Assembly: GCA_037957365.1 (NCBI GenBank)
Contig: JARHVA010005352.1
Location: 434,001 to 498,000 of the forward strand
DNA length: 64,000 bases
Direction: 5' to 3'
Source of the DNA: Torreya grandis
Taxonomy: Eukaryota; Streptophyta; Pinopsida; Cupressales; Taxaceae
The translations under genes and the position numbers were made by a program. Positions 35,126 to 48,479 of this stretch are shown one piece after another. Position 1 is the first letter of the stretch. Each line of letters begins with the position of its first letter. The notes below the pieces were generated by a model that saw only the letters and a program-made list of their open reading frames with translations, was not told where the DNA came from and did not search any database.

Positions 35126-36479
35126 AAAACTAGCATCATGTCCAAGTGTAAGCATCTCAACCAGCATATGCCAATAACAATGATAGACCAAAACAATTTA
35201 ACTGCAACAAAAATGTTGTTGAAAATGGAGTAATAGAGTCAAAACATGTCCAAATGGTCCAAACACCGTATGCTCAGCCTATGTAGAATATGCAAATTAT
35301 GCCTAATCCACAACCTTTTTAACAAACATAACAAGCACAACAACCCAAGCCCACACAAAAAATGAATAATCTTTGCCATTACAAGTTCCTCCTCTAAGGA
35401 GAATAATGCCTACTCATGTTTTCAATGACCTTGGAGAACTTATTGAATATGTGTTTTGTATGCTCATTAATGCTAATCTGATTAGCTAGCCTTTACCAAA
35501 ACATTATCCTTAGGGCATCCCTTATCTTGATTAGTACCACCAAAATGAATTATATGAAGATCATCAGGTTAATGGACATATTTTTTGCTGATGTGTGCAA
35601 AACAAAAATTTGATTTAGAATATGTTGGAGAACAGGGAGATAACATTGGATGGTGGTGCTTCCACTTCCAATCAGAACCTTGGAATCTTTCAAAACCCCT
35701 TTCCCCAACATAACGACCAACCAAATTAGTTATAATAGTAACAATGACCAGTGAAACACTAATAACAATAGTTTCAACAACCAAGGCCAAACTAATAGAA
35801 TCAATAGAATAACCAATAGTAGAACCAACAACATTCAACCAATGGATAAAACCAAGGTTAAAATGGCAACAACCAACAAACCTACCATGCAGTTTCACAT
35901 GACTACAACATGATTGTAGGTCATATTTTAGGAGGTCACATCAACACCATATCCATTGATCTGAGACCAAATACTAATCAATCAAGACCTTTACTAAACA
36001 ATGTCAATCAACCAACTCACATTGATAATCCTTCCTTGACATGGGACCATATACATGCATACCAGCAAGTAGGGATTACTAATTTTGGACCCTATACTTA
36101 TAACCCATCATTACCTCATGGCCATGTACAAGTGCACCAGCAACTAAGACTTATCCTATCTAGTCCCCCATCATCACCATCATTTGTTAGCAATCATGGT
36201 CATGTGTTTAATCTTGATTGTGTAATCATAACTTGGAGGTCGAAGATTACCATCCCAGGCCCATAGCTATCTACGACTTTGCCCATCATCCAACTAATCA
36301 TTTAGCCTTGAAATAAACCATTTAACATTGACTAAGAAAAGAAGTTTGACATTATGTAATAATTGCAAAAGACACCCATAAAAATATCCATTTTTGATTT
36401 GTTGCATACGTCAACAATCCATGAAAACATTTTGAATGAATTCCTTATCTAATCCATGATTTTAAGTGACATATGCCCT

Positions 36480-37215
36480 CACAAGTTCTAAGCTTTGGTT
36501 GGACATCTAGCTCCATCCCAACAAGTCACTTTCAACCAAAGTGATATGTCATCCCTTGTCCCACTACATAATAATCCCTTATACATTGAATTTTGCATAA
36601 AGTAACACAAAGTGAAGCATGTCCTTATAGACAATGGATCAGGTCTAAACATACTGTCTCTAAAGCTCATCAAGCTTCTCAAGTACATAATAATAGATCT
36701 TCAAGAAGAAATGATAACCATCAAAGCCTATGACAATGAATAATGAGAATCATAAGGCACCATATATTTACCTATTATCCTTGGGCCCTTGACCTATGAT
36801 ACACTTTTCCATGTGCTAGATCTTGATTTGTCATATAATATACATTTAAGGAAACCCTGGTCACATGAAATTCATGTAGTCTCATTGATGTTTCACCAAC
36901 ATATCAAGTTCTCCCATTCATGGATGGTATTTTGTATACTAGGATATTTGCATCCATACAAGCATTGCAAACACCTAGAGGTAGAGTTTAGGATTTATAA
37001 CTATCATTTTGACATGAATCTAGTGACCAAGAAGGATAAGGGAAAGGTAATACTCCTTGATTTACCAAAGGATAACTACATTGATCATAATACCCTTGAA
37101 TTTCTTTCCCACATGCCACCTCTTAAGATATCCAATCATTATACCATCTCACCTAATGGCCCAAGAGATTATTTGACCCATGATACCTTTCACATCATAA
37201 ACCTTCCATAGAACC
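36480..37215 (+). pseudogene. Element 3 retropepsin (degenerate)
   Basis: Near 36620-36650 VLIDNGSGLNILS is the protease active-site region with DNG in place of DTG or DSG. The open frame 36789-37211 continues YDTLFHVLDLDLSYNIHL and RKPWSHEIHVVSLMFHQHIK, the Tat-type sequence that follows the flap. Confidence 0.7.
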
Positions 37216-38490
37216 CAAAGTACTTTGGAAGACCTAAAGCTAAGCCACTTCATCTAGAATGGCAACAAAAGGGCAAAGGTAAAAATTATAGTCCAAGACC
37301 CATCATGTTTATACTGGCATCTGGCCTAGAACAAGACCCTCTTGAGGGAGATGAATCATGGTTATACAATGACAAGTAGGCCAATTATTATGAGAATGAA
37401 AAATATCCTATTCCTATAGGATCATGAAAAATCAAGACTATGAAAGACATGGCCTAGGACCAAATTAACAAGGAAAACTTGAGCCAATTTCCATGACCAG
37501 ATATAAAAGGCCCTATAGACTTATATTTAAATTGCTTGGGGGTGACCCCATGTACCTTATTCATGTTCCATTGCCATCGTCTAGTGATGAGGATGCTGGT
37601 AGCAAAGCAAAGTCCGATCATAGCCTTTTTTATAAACTAGCTGAGACCAACCTATTTGACCCTCATCCTGTTTGTACCCTTATACTAGTCATTCATCGTA
37701 ATCCACTACCATTATATTATCCCTAGCTGATAGACTGGGACCAACAAGAATCCAATGTGCTAATTGATGAGTTCTAAAATGATGAGGCTTTCTATGATTT
37801 TCTCATCCTTAGAGACAATGTTCCATTGGGGGACCATAAATTAGGGTTCTCAATCAAGTTAGATCCTAAATCCTATTTTGGAGAGTGGATGAACACCTTT
37901 ATCTAAAATAAAATAATTAAAACATTGAGGTCCCAAAATGAAAAGCTCTTTGAGGCACTTTATGACCAAGAAAAAATAAATAAAAAGGCTAGTCTAGTGG
38001 TGAAAACCTATTTTGGGTGCCATTAGATGGGAGTGTTCAACCTTATTAGAATGTAGCTTAGGAGAACACCAACAACAAACTTATTTGTGAGTCTAAATTC
38101 AATTTTAAGGAACAACAAGCCTTTGATAAAAATCATTTAGGCATTTCCAACAATTTTTGTTACATGGATAAACCTCCCATTAGGGGATTCTAATTCATCA
38201 TCCTTAGGGGAACTCGAGGATCTAGTCCTAATAGAGGAATCTAATGTCACCAAATAGTTCAAATCTTTGCCATATCCTTGAACATGGTTCAACATTTCTA
38301 GTGGAAGATACAACAAAGTTTAACATTGGGTCCATAGACAATCTAAAGTGGATCAAGCTAGGCACATCCCTTACTGAGAAGGAGCGTGAAATATTTACAA
38401 CCCTTTTGAGGTAATTTATTTATATATTTGCATGGGCATATTCTAACATGTTAGGTTTAGACCCTGACGTAGTTTTTCACCACCTTGTGG
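37216..38490 (+). pseudogene. Element 3 protease-RT linker (degenerate)
   Basis: Broken frames, with patches such as MYLIHVPLPSSSDEDAG, between protease and RT. A long poorly conserved linker is usual in Tat-type pol. Confidence 0.45.
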
Positions 38491-39300
38491 TCAATCTTGA
38501 TGTCAAACTAGTAAAATAAAAGTTGCATAATATGTATTCTTGCATTACTATTTTAGTGAAGAAAGAGTTAGAAAAACTCTTGAAAGTAAGATGTATTCGG
38601 TTGATCAACTATTTAGAGTGGATCTCCAATGTTGTGCCAGTTAGCAAAAAGCTATAAGGAATCTGAATCTATAATAATTTGCATGATATCAATAAATCTT
38701 GCCCTAAGGATGACTTTCCATAGCCAAATATTGACATAATTATTGATTCCATAATGGGTTATAAAATTCTTTAATTAATGGATGGCTTTTTAGGGTGCAA
38801 CCAGATCAGGATAGCACCAGAAGACCAATATAAGATAATATTCACCACTCCATGGGGAACATTATATTATTATGTTATGCCATCTAGTCTTAAAAATGTA
38901 GGGGCCACTTATCAAAGAGCTATGACCATTATATTTCATGATATGATGTATTACATTATCAAAGACTATGTTGATGACATTCTTGGTAAATCAAAGACCA
39001 GGGTCGATCATCTAACAGTGCTACATTGAATATTTGAAAGATTGCATGAGTACAAAGTCAAAATTAATCCTAAGAAGTGTTTCTTTGGAGTCACATTAGG
39101 AAAATTACTTGGATTCATTATGTCTCATTGAGGCATTCAAGTCAATCCAGCTAAAGTCTAAGCCATACCATAGATGAAACCATCAGCTAATTTGAAGTAT
39201 CTCTATAGTTTGCATGGTAAGATCCAATCTATCTAAAGATTCATATCATACTTAGATGATACATGCCACCATTTTACACATATTCTAAAGAAAGGAGTCA
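38491..39300 (+). pseudogene. Element 3 reverse transcriptase (degenerate)
   Basis: Frames with stops spell LEKLLKVRCIRLINYLEW and VVPVSKK; then the open frame 38778-39029 reads LMDGFLGCNQIRIAPEDQYK, TTPWGTLYYYVMPSSLKN, RAMTIIFHDMMYYIIK and DYVDDILGKSKTRVDHL. The YVDD catalytic pair is intact, unlike element 2, although the frame around it is broken. Confidence 0.88.
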
Positions 39301-40240
39301 CATTTCACTAGGATGATCACAACTAGACAACTTTTTAGTAGCTAAAAGACTATCTAGTGAATCCACCTATTTTATTGCCTCATATGCTAAGAAAGACATT
39401 CTTGTTGTATCTATCTACTACTAACAATGCCTTGGGGGAACTTCTAGCTCAACATGATGATAACGGAAAAGAGCATATTGTATACTAATTAATCCATACA
39501 CTGGTATCATATGAACATAATTATACACCCATAGAAAAATCCTATTTATCTATGGTCTTCGTAGTCTAGAAACTATGCCATCACATGTTAAACAATAATA
39601 CCATATTTATTTCAAAATTAAATCCACTCAAGTATCTACTATCTAAAACATATTTACAAGGCCATATGGCCAAATAGATCATGCTTCTCAGTGAGTTTGA
39701 CATTGAGTACGTCAACCAAAAAACCATTAAGGGGCAAGTTCTTATAGATCGACTTGTTGAAACACCCCTTACAGCTATATAGCTACTCATATTCTAATAT
39801 CTTGACGAATCCATACTGACCATCATCGACGCACCTCTTGAAGAGTAGCATTGGAAGCTATATTTTGATAGATCATTTACTGCACATGGATCAGGGGCAG
39901 ACCTTTAATTTATTACACTATAGGGGGATCTAATCCCTAACTCATTCAAGATTAGCTTTATTTGTACCAACAACATGGCTAAATATGAACACTTGTTTCA
40001 AGGATTCTCCAAGTGGTACAATGGAACATATCTCATCTCAAGTTTTATGGTGATTCTTATTTAATCATCAATTAGGTCACAAACCACTTTTAGACCAAAG
40101 ATAACAAGCTAGTTGCATATAAGGCCATGGTTGACACTCTCAAGCAACAAATTGCCGACATACAATTTGAACATATACTAAGGGCAAGTAATAAAACCAT
40201 ATATGCTATGGATAATATTAGATCTCTAATTTTATAAATA
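39301..40240 (+). pseudogene. Element 3 RNase H and second (Tat-type) RNase H
   Basis: First domain near 39380-39790: LGELLAQHDDNGKEHIVY, then YTPIEKSYLSMVFVV and LSEFDIEYVNQKTIKGQ. Second near 39850-40230: WKLYFDRSFTAHGSGADL, GDLIPNSFKISFICTNNMAKYE and similar. The expected catalytic FDGS reads FDRS. Two consecutive RNase H domains define the Tat/Ogre branch. Confidence 0.8.
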
Positions 40241-40319
40241 GACACAGCTAACGAATATCAATTCTTTATTGATAATTTGTTATCACCATCTCATGAACCT
40301 TCAACCATCATGATGATTT

Positions 40320-41300
40320 GTGATATTGTTGGTCTTAGCTCTATTTGGTACTCAGACTTTTACAGCTACCTCCATGACCAAATTATACCACCCAACCTAT
40401 ATTGAAAACAATCCAAAACCTTCATTCACCAAAGCACTCATTATATATTACTCAAATCAACCCTTTACCACCATAGTTTTGATGGAACTCTGCATTTTTT
40501 TAACTTCGATAGAATCTACACTAGTGTTACGAGAAGTTCACAAAGGAGTATGTGGAGTGCACATTAGTGGGATATTTCTATCCAAAAAATTGTTGCATAC
40601 TAGTTATTATTGGCCCATAATGGATGTAGATGCAGCTATGTATGTGAAGAGGTGTGACAAATGTCAATGGCATGTCAATCTTTTTCATGCCTTGGCTAAG
40701 ACTCTAAAACCAATGTTGATACCATGGCCCTTTTCTACATGGGTCCTTGACCTCATTGGGAAGATCAATCCCACCTCATCCGATGGCCATTAACATATCC
40801 TTACCACCACCAAATATTTCATTAAGTGGGTTGAAACTATACACCTCACTTATATGAATGGAAAGCAAATTTCCAAGAACCATCTCATTTGCCGCTATGA
40901 TGAGATGTCCCTATGATATCCATTCCAACATTATATCTAATATTGGAGGATCATTTAAGAACAAGGATGTCAAAAAGTTATATACTGAATACATCACACT
41001 ACAATTTTTTACAACATATTACCCTCAAGGTAATGGCCAGACTAAAGAATCAAATAAAACCATTGTTAACATTCTCAAAAACATTGTCAATGATGTTGGT
41101 CACAATTAACACCTTCATATATTTTGTGCCCTCTATGCATACCATACCAATCACTACACACCCATAGGAGCCACTCCATATTCACTTATTTATGGTATTG
41201 AGGCCATTCTTCACATTGAGGTCGAGTTACCTTCTCTGTGCATCTCTTTCAAGCATGTCCTAGATGATAATGACTATCGAGTAGCTTGCCTATAAGATCT
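40320..41300 (+). pseudogene. Element 3 integrase (degenerate)
   Basis: The open frame 40320-40793 has the HHCC zinc-binding region (HKGVCGVHISGIFL; YVKRCDKCQWH) and the first acidic motif WVLDLIGKINPTSSDGH. After a break, 40858-41109 reads HSNIISNIGGSFKNKDVK, where the second Asp (usually SDNG) is lost, then YYPQGNGQTKESNKTIVNIL with the Glu retained. Confidence 0.85.
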
Positions 41301-43985
41301 AAAGTTACTTGATGAGAAACATATGGATGTGGTGAACAATTTCCAATCCTATCAAAACTGACTTCGAGGTAACTATAATTAACATGTGAAACATAAATAA
41401 TTTTAACTTGGTGATCTTGTCCTTAAAGAGAACCAAAAGAATATAATGGTAGAAAAGAAGCATAAATGCAATTTCAAACCCAATTGGGTTGGTCCTTTCA
41501 TCATTACGGGAAACTATGGAACAACATACATAGTTGTTATACCAGATAGAAACAAACTTGATGAGTTGATGAAAAGTATTCACCTCAAGTAGTAATATGC
41601 TTGAGTGACTTGGTGTATTGTCTATAAGGGCCATTTCAAGTTGTATCATTTTATCAATATTCTTCTTTATAATATACCATTTTACCATCCTATCATCCTA
41701 CCAACCTATCAATTTTTCCTATCACCTATCTATTTTACCATACCTTTTTCATCAGTTGAGTTGTTTTATACCTCCCTACCCACCCCTATGACCTTGGTTC
41801 CACTCTATTTACATTCATGCTTTCAATAAAGGGATTCTGATTCAATTTCAACAATTCTTTCAAGCATTCTAAATAGAGATAATATTTTAGAGCATTAAGA
41901 TAGTAGTTTAGTAGTTACATCCTTCATTTCTTGTTCTATTCTATATACCAAGTATACCTGATTATAACCACCTATGGGACAATCAGTGTCTCATTGGTAT
42001 TGCTACTAATTATAACCACCTCTGGGAAAATTAGTATCATTGACCTGTGTCCTTGTTTCCTAGTTATAACTACTTATGGGCAAACTAGATGCAACACTTA
42101 TTTATCATGCCATGACATACCATCTATGTATTTCCTATGCAATACTGTGCCTTTATACCAACTATGCCTATTTTTTTTGAATTGGCGACTACACTAGTTC
42201 AATTCCTCCACTGTAAGGTGGAACTACAGTGACTTGAGGTCCCATCCTAGGACTATGTAGGCAATGCTCAATACTTGTTGAAGTCATCTCAGTCAACCTA
42301 AGCCACTTTCTCACCATTTTACAAGAAACTTAAGAAATGCTCTCACCATTTTGAGAGCTTAGACCATTTAGTGTCTCATCATTCTTGACTAAGTTGAGAT
42401 ATTAAAAAATTCTAAAAACATTTGTAAAATCATTCAAAAAACCAAAAACATTGACCAGTTCTTTGCTTTAAGGATTCTCAAAACCCTTACTAAGTCACCA
42501 ACAAATCATTTGTTCCTTAATTTCCCCATCCTTTTTGGCCTTTTATCCCACACACTTGCCATTTTTGAAGACCATTTCTATTCTTCTATCACATCCATTA
42601 TGCTTATTTTTCATCAGTTATCATTTTCTTCCTATTTCCTAGGAAAACTACATTTGACCTAAAGTTTTTGTTGGATATTACATCCGTGAAAGCACCACTT
42701 GCCTATTGCAAATGGAGATAGCTCGAATACCCCCTTCTTTTTCTTCTATTCTCCTTCCCCGTCCCACCGCCCCCCCATCCCTCATCCCCCCCCCCCCCGC
42801 CATTCTTTTTTATTTTTTAAGTTGTCACCTATTTTCTAGGGGCAATGTTCATCATGTTATTTATACTAATATTAGGATTAAATATTATTTGTTTCTTTAC
42901 TTACTTGTTTATTTATTATTCATGTGCTTATTTATTTGCTTTTAGCATTGTTGTCTTGATTTAGTCTATGTGCATTCATTAGGTAATTTCTTGCACATTT
43001 ATACTTGAATCCATCCATATTCATAAATTTACATTGTTGTCATGGTTTTTATAATTAGTGTATTATTTTCCTTTGCACATTCGATTTTGGGAGTCAATCC
43101 TTATTCATCTTTCAGCCTAGTCCTCAAAGTTTTATATCATGATGCTTATCATTAAGTACTACAACAAAAATCAGCTTCAAGAAGTCTACTTAGCAATGGT
43201 GGCATCAACATCTCCTCGGCACTGGTATCCCAATTTAATCCCAATCATATCCCAAATAGATTAATTAACCATAAAACAATTTCAACCTTTGTTAGTTTAG
43301 ATGAGCATCTCCCTACTAGCAGGTTGTTCTAATTCATCATTACCCTCTATGTCAAGTTATCATCATCATCATCATCATCAGCCAGTCAATCATATTTTCC
43401 ATAATCAGGGTTCAATGATTATAACGACCTATGGGCAAATCATTATACACCATCCCACCAACATTTCTCAATGATTATAACCGCCTTTGGGAAAATCATT
43501 GTGTTCTAACCAAATTTACTTTCTTTTTGCCTAAATAGGGGCATGTTGTTATCATGTTTGTCTATCCTAACTGGGGTAGCTCCATTTTTTCAATGATTAT
43601 AACCACCTTTGGGTAAATAATTGTGTTATCGTACCATGTTGCCACTATCAACGTACAATGCTTATAATTGATTTTAGGCAAACCATTATACACCATCTCA
43701 CTTGCATTATCAATTATTTTGATTACTTTTTCAAACTCATTATGTTCTTACCCCCATCATCTTCCTTTCTTTGGTCCCCTCATTTTATTTCTTTTTTTTT
43801 AGGGACCATTTGGTGACCTACTTGAGCTAATTGTTCCCTTGAGGGGGCATCATACAGTTCATCCATAGTCATTGAAGTTGTAGGTATGTAGGACCTTTTC
43901 ATTGTTTGAGAAGATGTTGTTATCATTGTTTGAGAAGATGTTGTTATGATTATAACTTGTAATGCCTTCCCAAACAAGAGCAAAT
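41301..43985 (+). other. Element 3 integrase tail and 3' untranslated region
   Basis: A degenerate integrase C-terminus to about 41590, then non-coding DNA with the hairpin array (41958-43687), a C-run at about 42787-42798, an ATC run near 43360 and a 24-bp tandem duplication (43899-43946) before the 3' LTR. Confidence 0.55.
41958..43687 (+). repeat. Array of seven hairpins with covarying stems and a 17-nt conserved loop
   Basis: Loops are ATAACCACCTTTGGGAA or close variants, always 17 nt. Arms are: 41958-41963/41981-41986 CTGATT/AATCAG; 42004-42011/42029-42036 TACTAATT/AATTAGTA; 42060-42065/42083-42088 CTAGTT/AACTAG; 43414-43420/43438-43444 AATGATT/AATCATT; 43469-43476/43494-43501 CAATGATT/AATCATTG; 43591-43598/43616-43623, one mismatch; 43656-43663/43681-43688, one internal mismatch and an unpaired end. 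Stem sequences differ between copies while pairing is kept, pointing to selected structure in RNA or DNA. Confidence 0.85.
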
Positions 43986-45149
43986 TGTAGACACCTAAAA
44001 CTAGCCACCAATAACCTCCAACTAGGATTTTGACCAATTTCTAGCAAAAAGCATAATTTGGCCTAAAAACACTAAAACACATTAAATAGTTCTATTTTTT
44101 CATATATAAGTGCCTATTTTGGCTAGAGTATCACTAAATGGGGCAATGTAATTTATAAGATAACTAACTTTGATCAGATCATTTTGAGTCAAAATGATGA
44201 TTTCACACCTGGGTGCTCTAGATTGTTCTTTTCTACCAAATTTTTTATACAAGACACATGCCTTTTTCATTTTATGTTAGAAACATCCTAAATGAGATAA
44301 CAGATCCGACACATCTAACATCTCATCCTAATTTGAATCCAATCAAATTTTGAGCCAATAATATAACATTTTGACCAATTTGATTAATTTGTGCACCAAT
44401 TGCCAAGACACTAAAACTAATTAATCATGTTTAAGATTAATTAATTTGAATCAAGAGCTTAAGTTAATTTTTCATGGAACTTGTTGAATATTTATTTTTG
44501 GAAATTGATTATGAGATTCTACATCATCAAGTGACATCATTTCTTGGGAAGGCATCCCTAGGTCATAAATGCATAAAATATTTGATTAAGCCATCCCATG
44601 CCTCTTTAATGCCTCTCTATACCAAATATTTATGAGGGAATTTATTGATTTTAGCCTCCAAAATTGAATCAATTATTATACACACATCTTCATCTTGAGA
44701 TGGATGGTTCAGGTTCATTATGATCATTTGCAAAAATCTATAAATAGAAGGCCTCACACTCATAATTTTAGGCTCTTTTGGTGTAAATTTATGATGCTAA
44801 AAAGTTCTCTCAAGCCATTAATGTATTTTTATTATTCCAAATTATTTATCCAAGATAAATTCATCATAAATCCATTGGTGCCAAGGAGAAGAGGAGATAG
44901 CCAAGACTCCTTTGTTGAAGACTCATTGAGAATAAGCCAAGCAAGCCACTTCAACAAGCCATTTGGAACATCCAAGGGAGGTGAAGGATCATTTTTCTTT
45001 TGCAATCTAGTTGTGTTTTTCATTTAGTTTTGTTATTATGCTCCCCCCTTGAGATAAGCTTAAGGTATTAGTTATTAGTTTGTTATTTTGGATTTTGATT
45101 TCATATACTAACACTGTATGAATCTCCATTCATTGCAATCCTATGTTCA
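43986..45149 (+). repeat. Element 3, 3' LTR
   Basis: It starts TGTAGACACCTAAAAC and ends CCTATGTTCA. The CTATAAATAGAAGG TATA-like box recurs near 44740. The host sequence to the right is element 5. Confidence 0.75.
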
Positions 45150-46470
45150 AAATATCCACTAACATGACAGGTTCTATATCTAGTGGGCCTCTCATAAGAT
45201 CCACTATCCTTAATCCATCAAATAGTGCATCATTTGCTACCCAAGGTAATCATGTTACTAGTGCTTCTTCTTCCCAACCATTCATTAGTCCATCTTTTAC
45301 TACACAAGAAAATTTTGCCACTAGTGCCTCACATTTTCATAATTCCTCTCAAGCTCCTATCAACACCAATAGTGGTACACAAGCCACTAATACCAAATCT
45401 AATGCTTCTAATAATGCTAATAAAACACATCAACTATTTCTAAAAATACTCAATTAAATTAATACATTTCAAGGTCATAACACAAATCAAATGATGAGAA
45501 TGGAAAACCACCTCTTCATCTTCAATCTCATCCTCAACCAATGGCTTGGGGCACACATAACTAGAATGTTCCCCCTCCTCCTGTTCAATATTATCAAGGC
45601 AATCTCATTCCTCAACCTCCTTTAGTCAACAAAACCATTAAGCATTTCCAAAATAAACCTCTCACTTCTCCAATTGCTAATATTGATATAGGAGGTATCA
45701 CACATATAATTTCTTATAATGGATCAACTGATCCCACCCTTCATCTTAAAAATTTGGAAATCTTTATAAAGATTGGATCAAATTGAACACCTTTGCTACT
45801 ACCAAAATCTTATCCAAAACTCTCACAGGTGATGCCTTGGATTGGTAAAACAAACTTAGAACTCATTCAACTACTAGTTTGGAATATTTAATGAATGCTT
45901 TAGTTCACAAATTCCAAACTAGTGATCTTACTGAAAATAGTTTGGCCCACTTCATAAATTACAAACAACTTGAAAATGAAACTACTCAAGCCTTTGTTAA
46001 AAGGTGGAAAAATTTATTAAATAAATGTGAACATAACATGGCCAATGATAATATTTTCCATATCTTTACCAATTCTCTTTTTCCTAAACTTCAATATCAG
46101 GTCCACATTCTCTCTCTACATACATTGAAGGAGGATATTGACCAAGATAAATGATAATATTTCCTAATGCATCAATTTGATCCACCCCAACCTTCTGTAG
46201 GTCCTCATATCTTAATTAAGAACAAAAATTGTAATGTTAAAAATGATGGTGTTACATATTCTTATGATACCATTCATAATTTTCAAGATGTCATCCATAC
46301 CCCTTTGTCAAAACTAGCTCCCCCTTATCAACAATATACTAATCATTATTTATCTTCACCAAACAATATTAGTGTTCATAAACCTCTATCCTTAACTAAA
46401 TTTCTTAAACATATACCAGGGCCTCTTCCATGAGATCTTAACCCTACCCATCTTATGAAATCTTGGTATG
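45150..46470 (+). mobile_element. Element 5, left part: gag-encoding retroelement fragment
   Basis: It begins abruptly at the end of element 3's LTR. Frames read ISSGPLIRSTILNPSN, then a gag core (45879-46154: NSLAHFINYKQLENETTQAF, LFPKLQYQVHILSLHTL) and VHKPLSLTKFLKHIPGPLP. The same protein is encoded in opposite orientation by element 4 near 58650-60130. It is interrupted at 46470 by element 4 and resumes at 62727. Confidence 0.8.
46466..46470. repeat. Target-site duplication of element 4, left copy (gtatg)
   Basis: It pairs with ctatg at 62722-62726 (4 of 5 bases). Removing element 4 and one copy restores the element 5 gag reading through Lys-Ser-Trp-Tyr-Asp-Pro. Confidence 0.75.
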
Positions 46471-47727
46471 TGTATGTAATCAGAATTGCATGGTGTGAAT
46501 GAATCAATCCTGGATCAGATAAGATAGATCACACCTACACTTTCGATTAGGGCACACACTTATTAAGTGGGAGAATGACCAATATGATTATCCAATAGAC
46601 CCGATTAGGGGATTACTTGTATCATCTATCATAACTCATCATGCTAGGTAGGGTTCCAAAGCTTACAATCTAACATAATTGCATAAGAACCCTAAAAGAG
46701 TCCTATGGTTTCTATATTCACTTATGATAATAAACAATAAAGTAAACTAATCTAATAATAAGAAAAGTAAACTAATTTGGTGCTCACCAAATCTTGTAGC
46801 ACAAAGTGGGGGTTAGAGAAAAACAAGTAAACAACAACTAAGTTAAACATGTATAGGAGACATATACTCACATCAATGTATATGAAATCCTAATACATGG
46901 AAGAGAAGAATACATACTGCATTATCTATCTACCCTTAAAAAAGGAGAAATAAAATTATGAATACTTACCTTTGAAGATGAACCTACCAAGTCTCAACCT
47001 CTCCCTTGGCCAATGGTGCTTTGCAAGATATAGTTGTGGCTTGTAAGGATGACCAAGATAAATCAGATCTAGGCTACATGACCTACCTAAGCATCCAAAA
47101 GACTTCTCCATAAGACAAAATCAGAGTTCCAAAAGAAATTATTGAACCCTAAAGCTTTATTCCTCAAGTAGACTGGTCAATAAGTAGATGTTTGTTTACA
47201 CTTCTTCACTTAATTCAACTCTCTTATGAAATGGTAAGTAATGACCTTATATATATAGTAGTATATTACCTGAAAAAGACTTTTGGACATGTCGGCTATG
47301 CTAGGTTGATTGGATTGACTTAACACATTATTGAGCAAGTGCCTAAAGTTTGTGCTAGGTCATTCAAGATGCAAGGCAACAATTAAAGGTAAAGCATCTC
47401 GAGAATAAGTTAGGTCAACCAGGTCAACCTAGGTTATTGAATAGGTCAAAAACAAAACAAAGTAAGAAATGAGGGATAAGACATGATAAATGGTGGGAAT
47501 AGATAGGAAAGAGAGAAATAAGCTTAGGGTTCAAGGTTTTAGGAGGTAAGAGTGTAGATAATAAGTGGCAAAAGGAATAACAATCTTATGAAGCACCAAA
47601 GTTCTACCCACCCCTTTCCTAATGTACCCCTTAAGGTATGCACTCAGATAGATTTAGACTTGGTAGGTAATTGAAAGATACAAAGTGTCAGTAATCAATA
47701 AAAGTGTGAAAATATTATGTGTATATA
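46471..47727 (-). repeat. Element 4, 3' LTR
   Basis: 1257 bp, partner of the 5' LTR. On the element strand it is preceded by TTTGGCTGGGGCA, a plausible purine-rich priming tract. Confidence 0.85.
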
Positions 47728-48479
47728 TATGCCCCAGCCAAAGCTCATCATGTATCACGTAAGTGCAAAATGGGATGGTGCTTTAGGATAGAACATGATG
47801 ACACATAACGTTGGTGCTAAGTAAAGTGTAGTAAGAAGAAAATAAGATAAATGAAAGGATAGAATTGAAAAACACATACCTTTAACTTAACTTAGTGTTA
47901 GAGAAGAAGACTGGAAGAAAGTGAAGGTGTCCAATGTAAAGCATACTAGGTGAACCTATAGAAGTTAGTGAAAAAATAGCCAAAAATCAAATTTTTTGGA
48001 AGATAGGCATATAATAGTGGAAAAGAATATCTATTCCATCATGAATCTAACACATTTTATGGTTTGTAAAATGGATGAATAGAAATAAATATATGAGAAA
48101 AAGAACGAATCTAAAGGAAAATAAATGAAGAATTTGAGTTGCTAAAAAGTAGTTTTAAATATGAAAAACATAATTCATTTTGTTATTTTGCATTGTAAGA
48201 GAAGAGAAAAAGAACTTTGGAGAAAAGACAAGATAAAATAGTGAGGGAATGACATGCTAGATGAGAGGGAGCTCTAGGAGCGAGATCAGGTGCACTATAA
48301 GTATGCATCTAAGAATCTCAAACCATATTTTGAAATTTGAAATGAATTAAGTGAATTTTGATAAAATTTTAATTTTAAGCATTTAGATATGATAAAAATG
48401 AACAAAATTACATTATAAGTTAGGGAAATGGGTTGGAGGAATTAGGGAAAATGCCAAAAAATGCAAGATTTTAGCAAAA

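Larger units (their letters stand above)
29524..45149 (+). mobile_element. Element 3: Tat-lineage Ty3/gypsy retrotransposon, 5'-truncated
   Basis: Direct repeats at 29524-30575 and 43986-45149 flank gag, protease, RT, RNase H, a second RNase H and integrase, all on plus and all broken by stops. The second RNase H between RNase H and integrase and RT wording such as YYVMPSSLKNVGATYQRAMT are hallmarks of the Tat/Ogre branch. The long leader (30576-33550) and long 3' untranslated part (41300-43985) also fit. The first ~110 bp of the LTR, beginning TGTAGACACC in the 3' copy, are absent from the 5' copy. Confidence 0.85.

Noticed and set aside
41958..43687. CRISPR-like array
   Set aside because: Repeats are irregularly spaced, differ in their arms, lie in a eukaryotic retrotransposon, and have no cas genes nearby.
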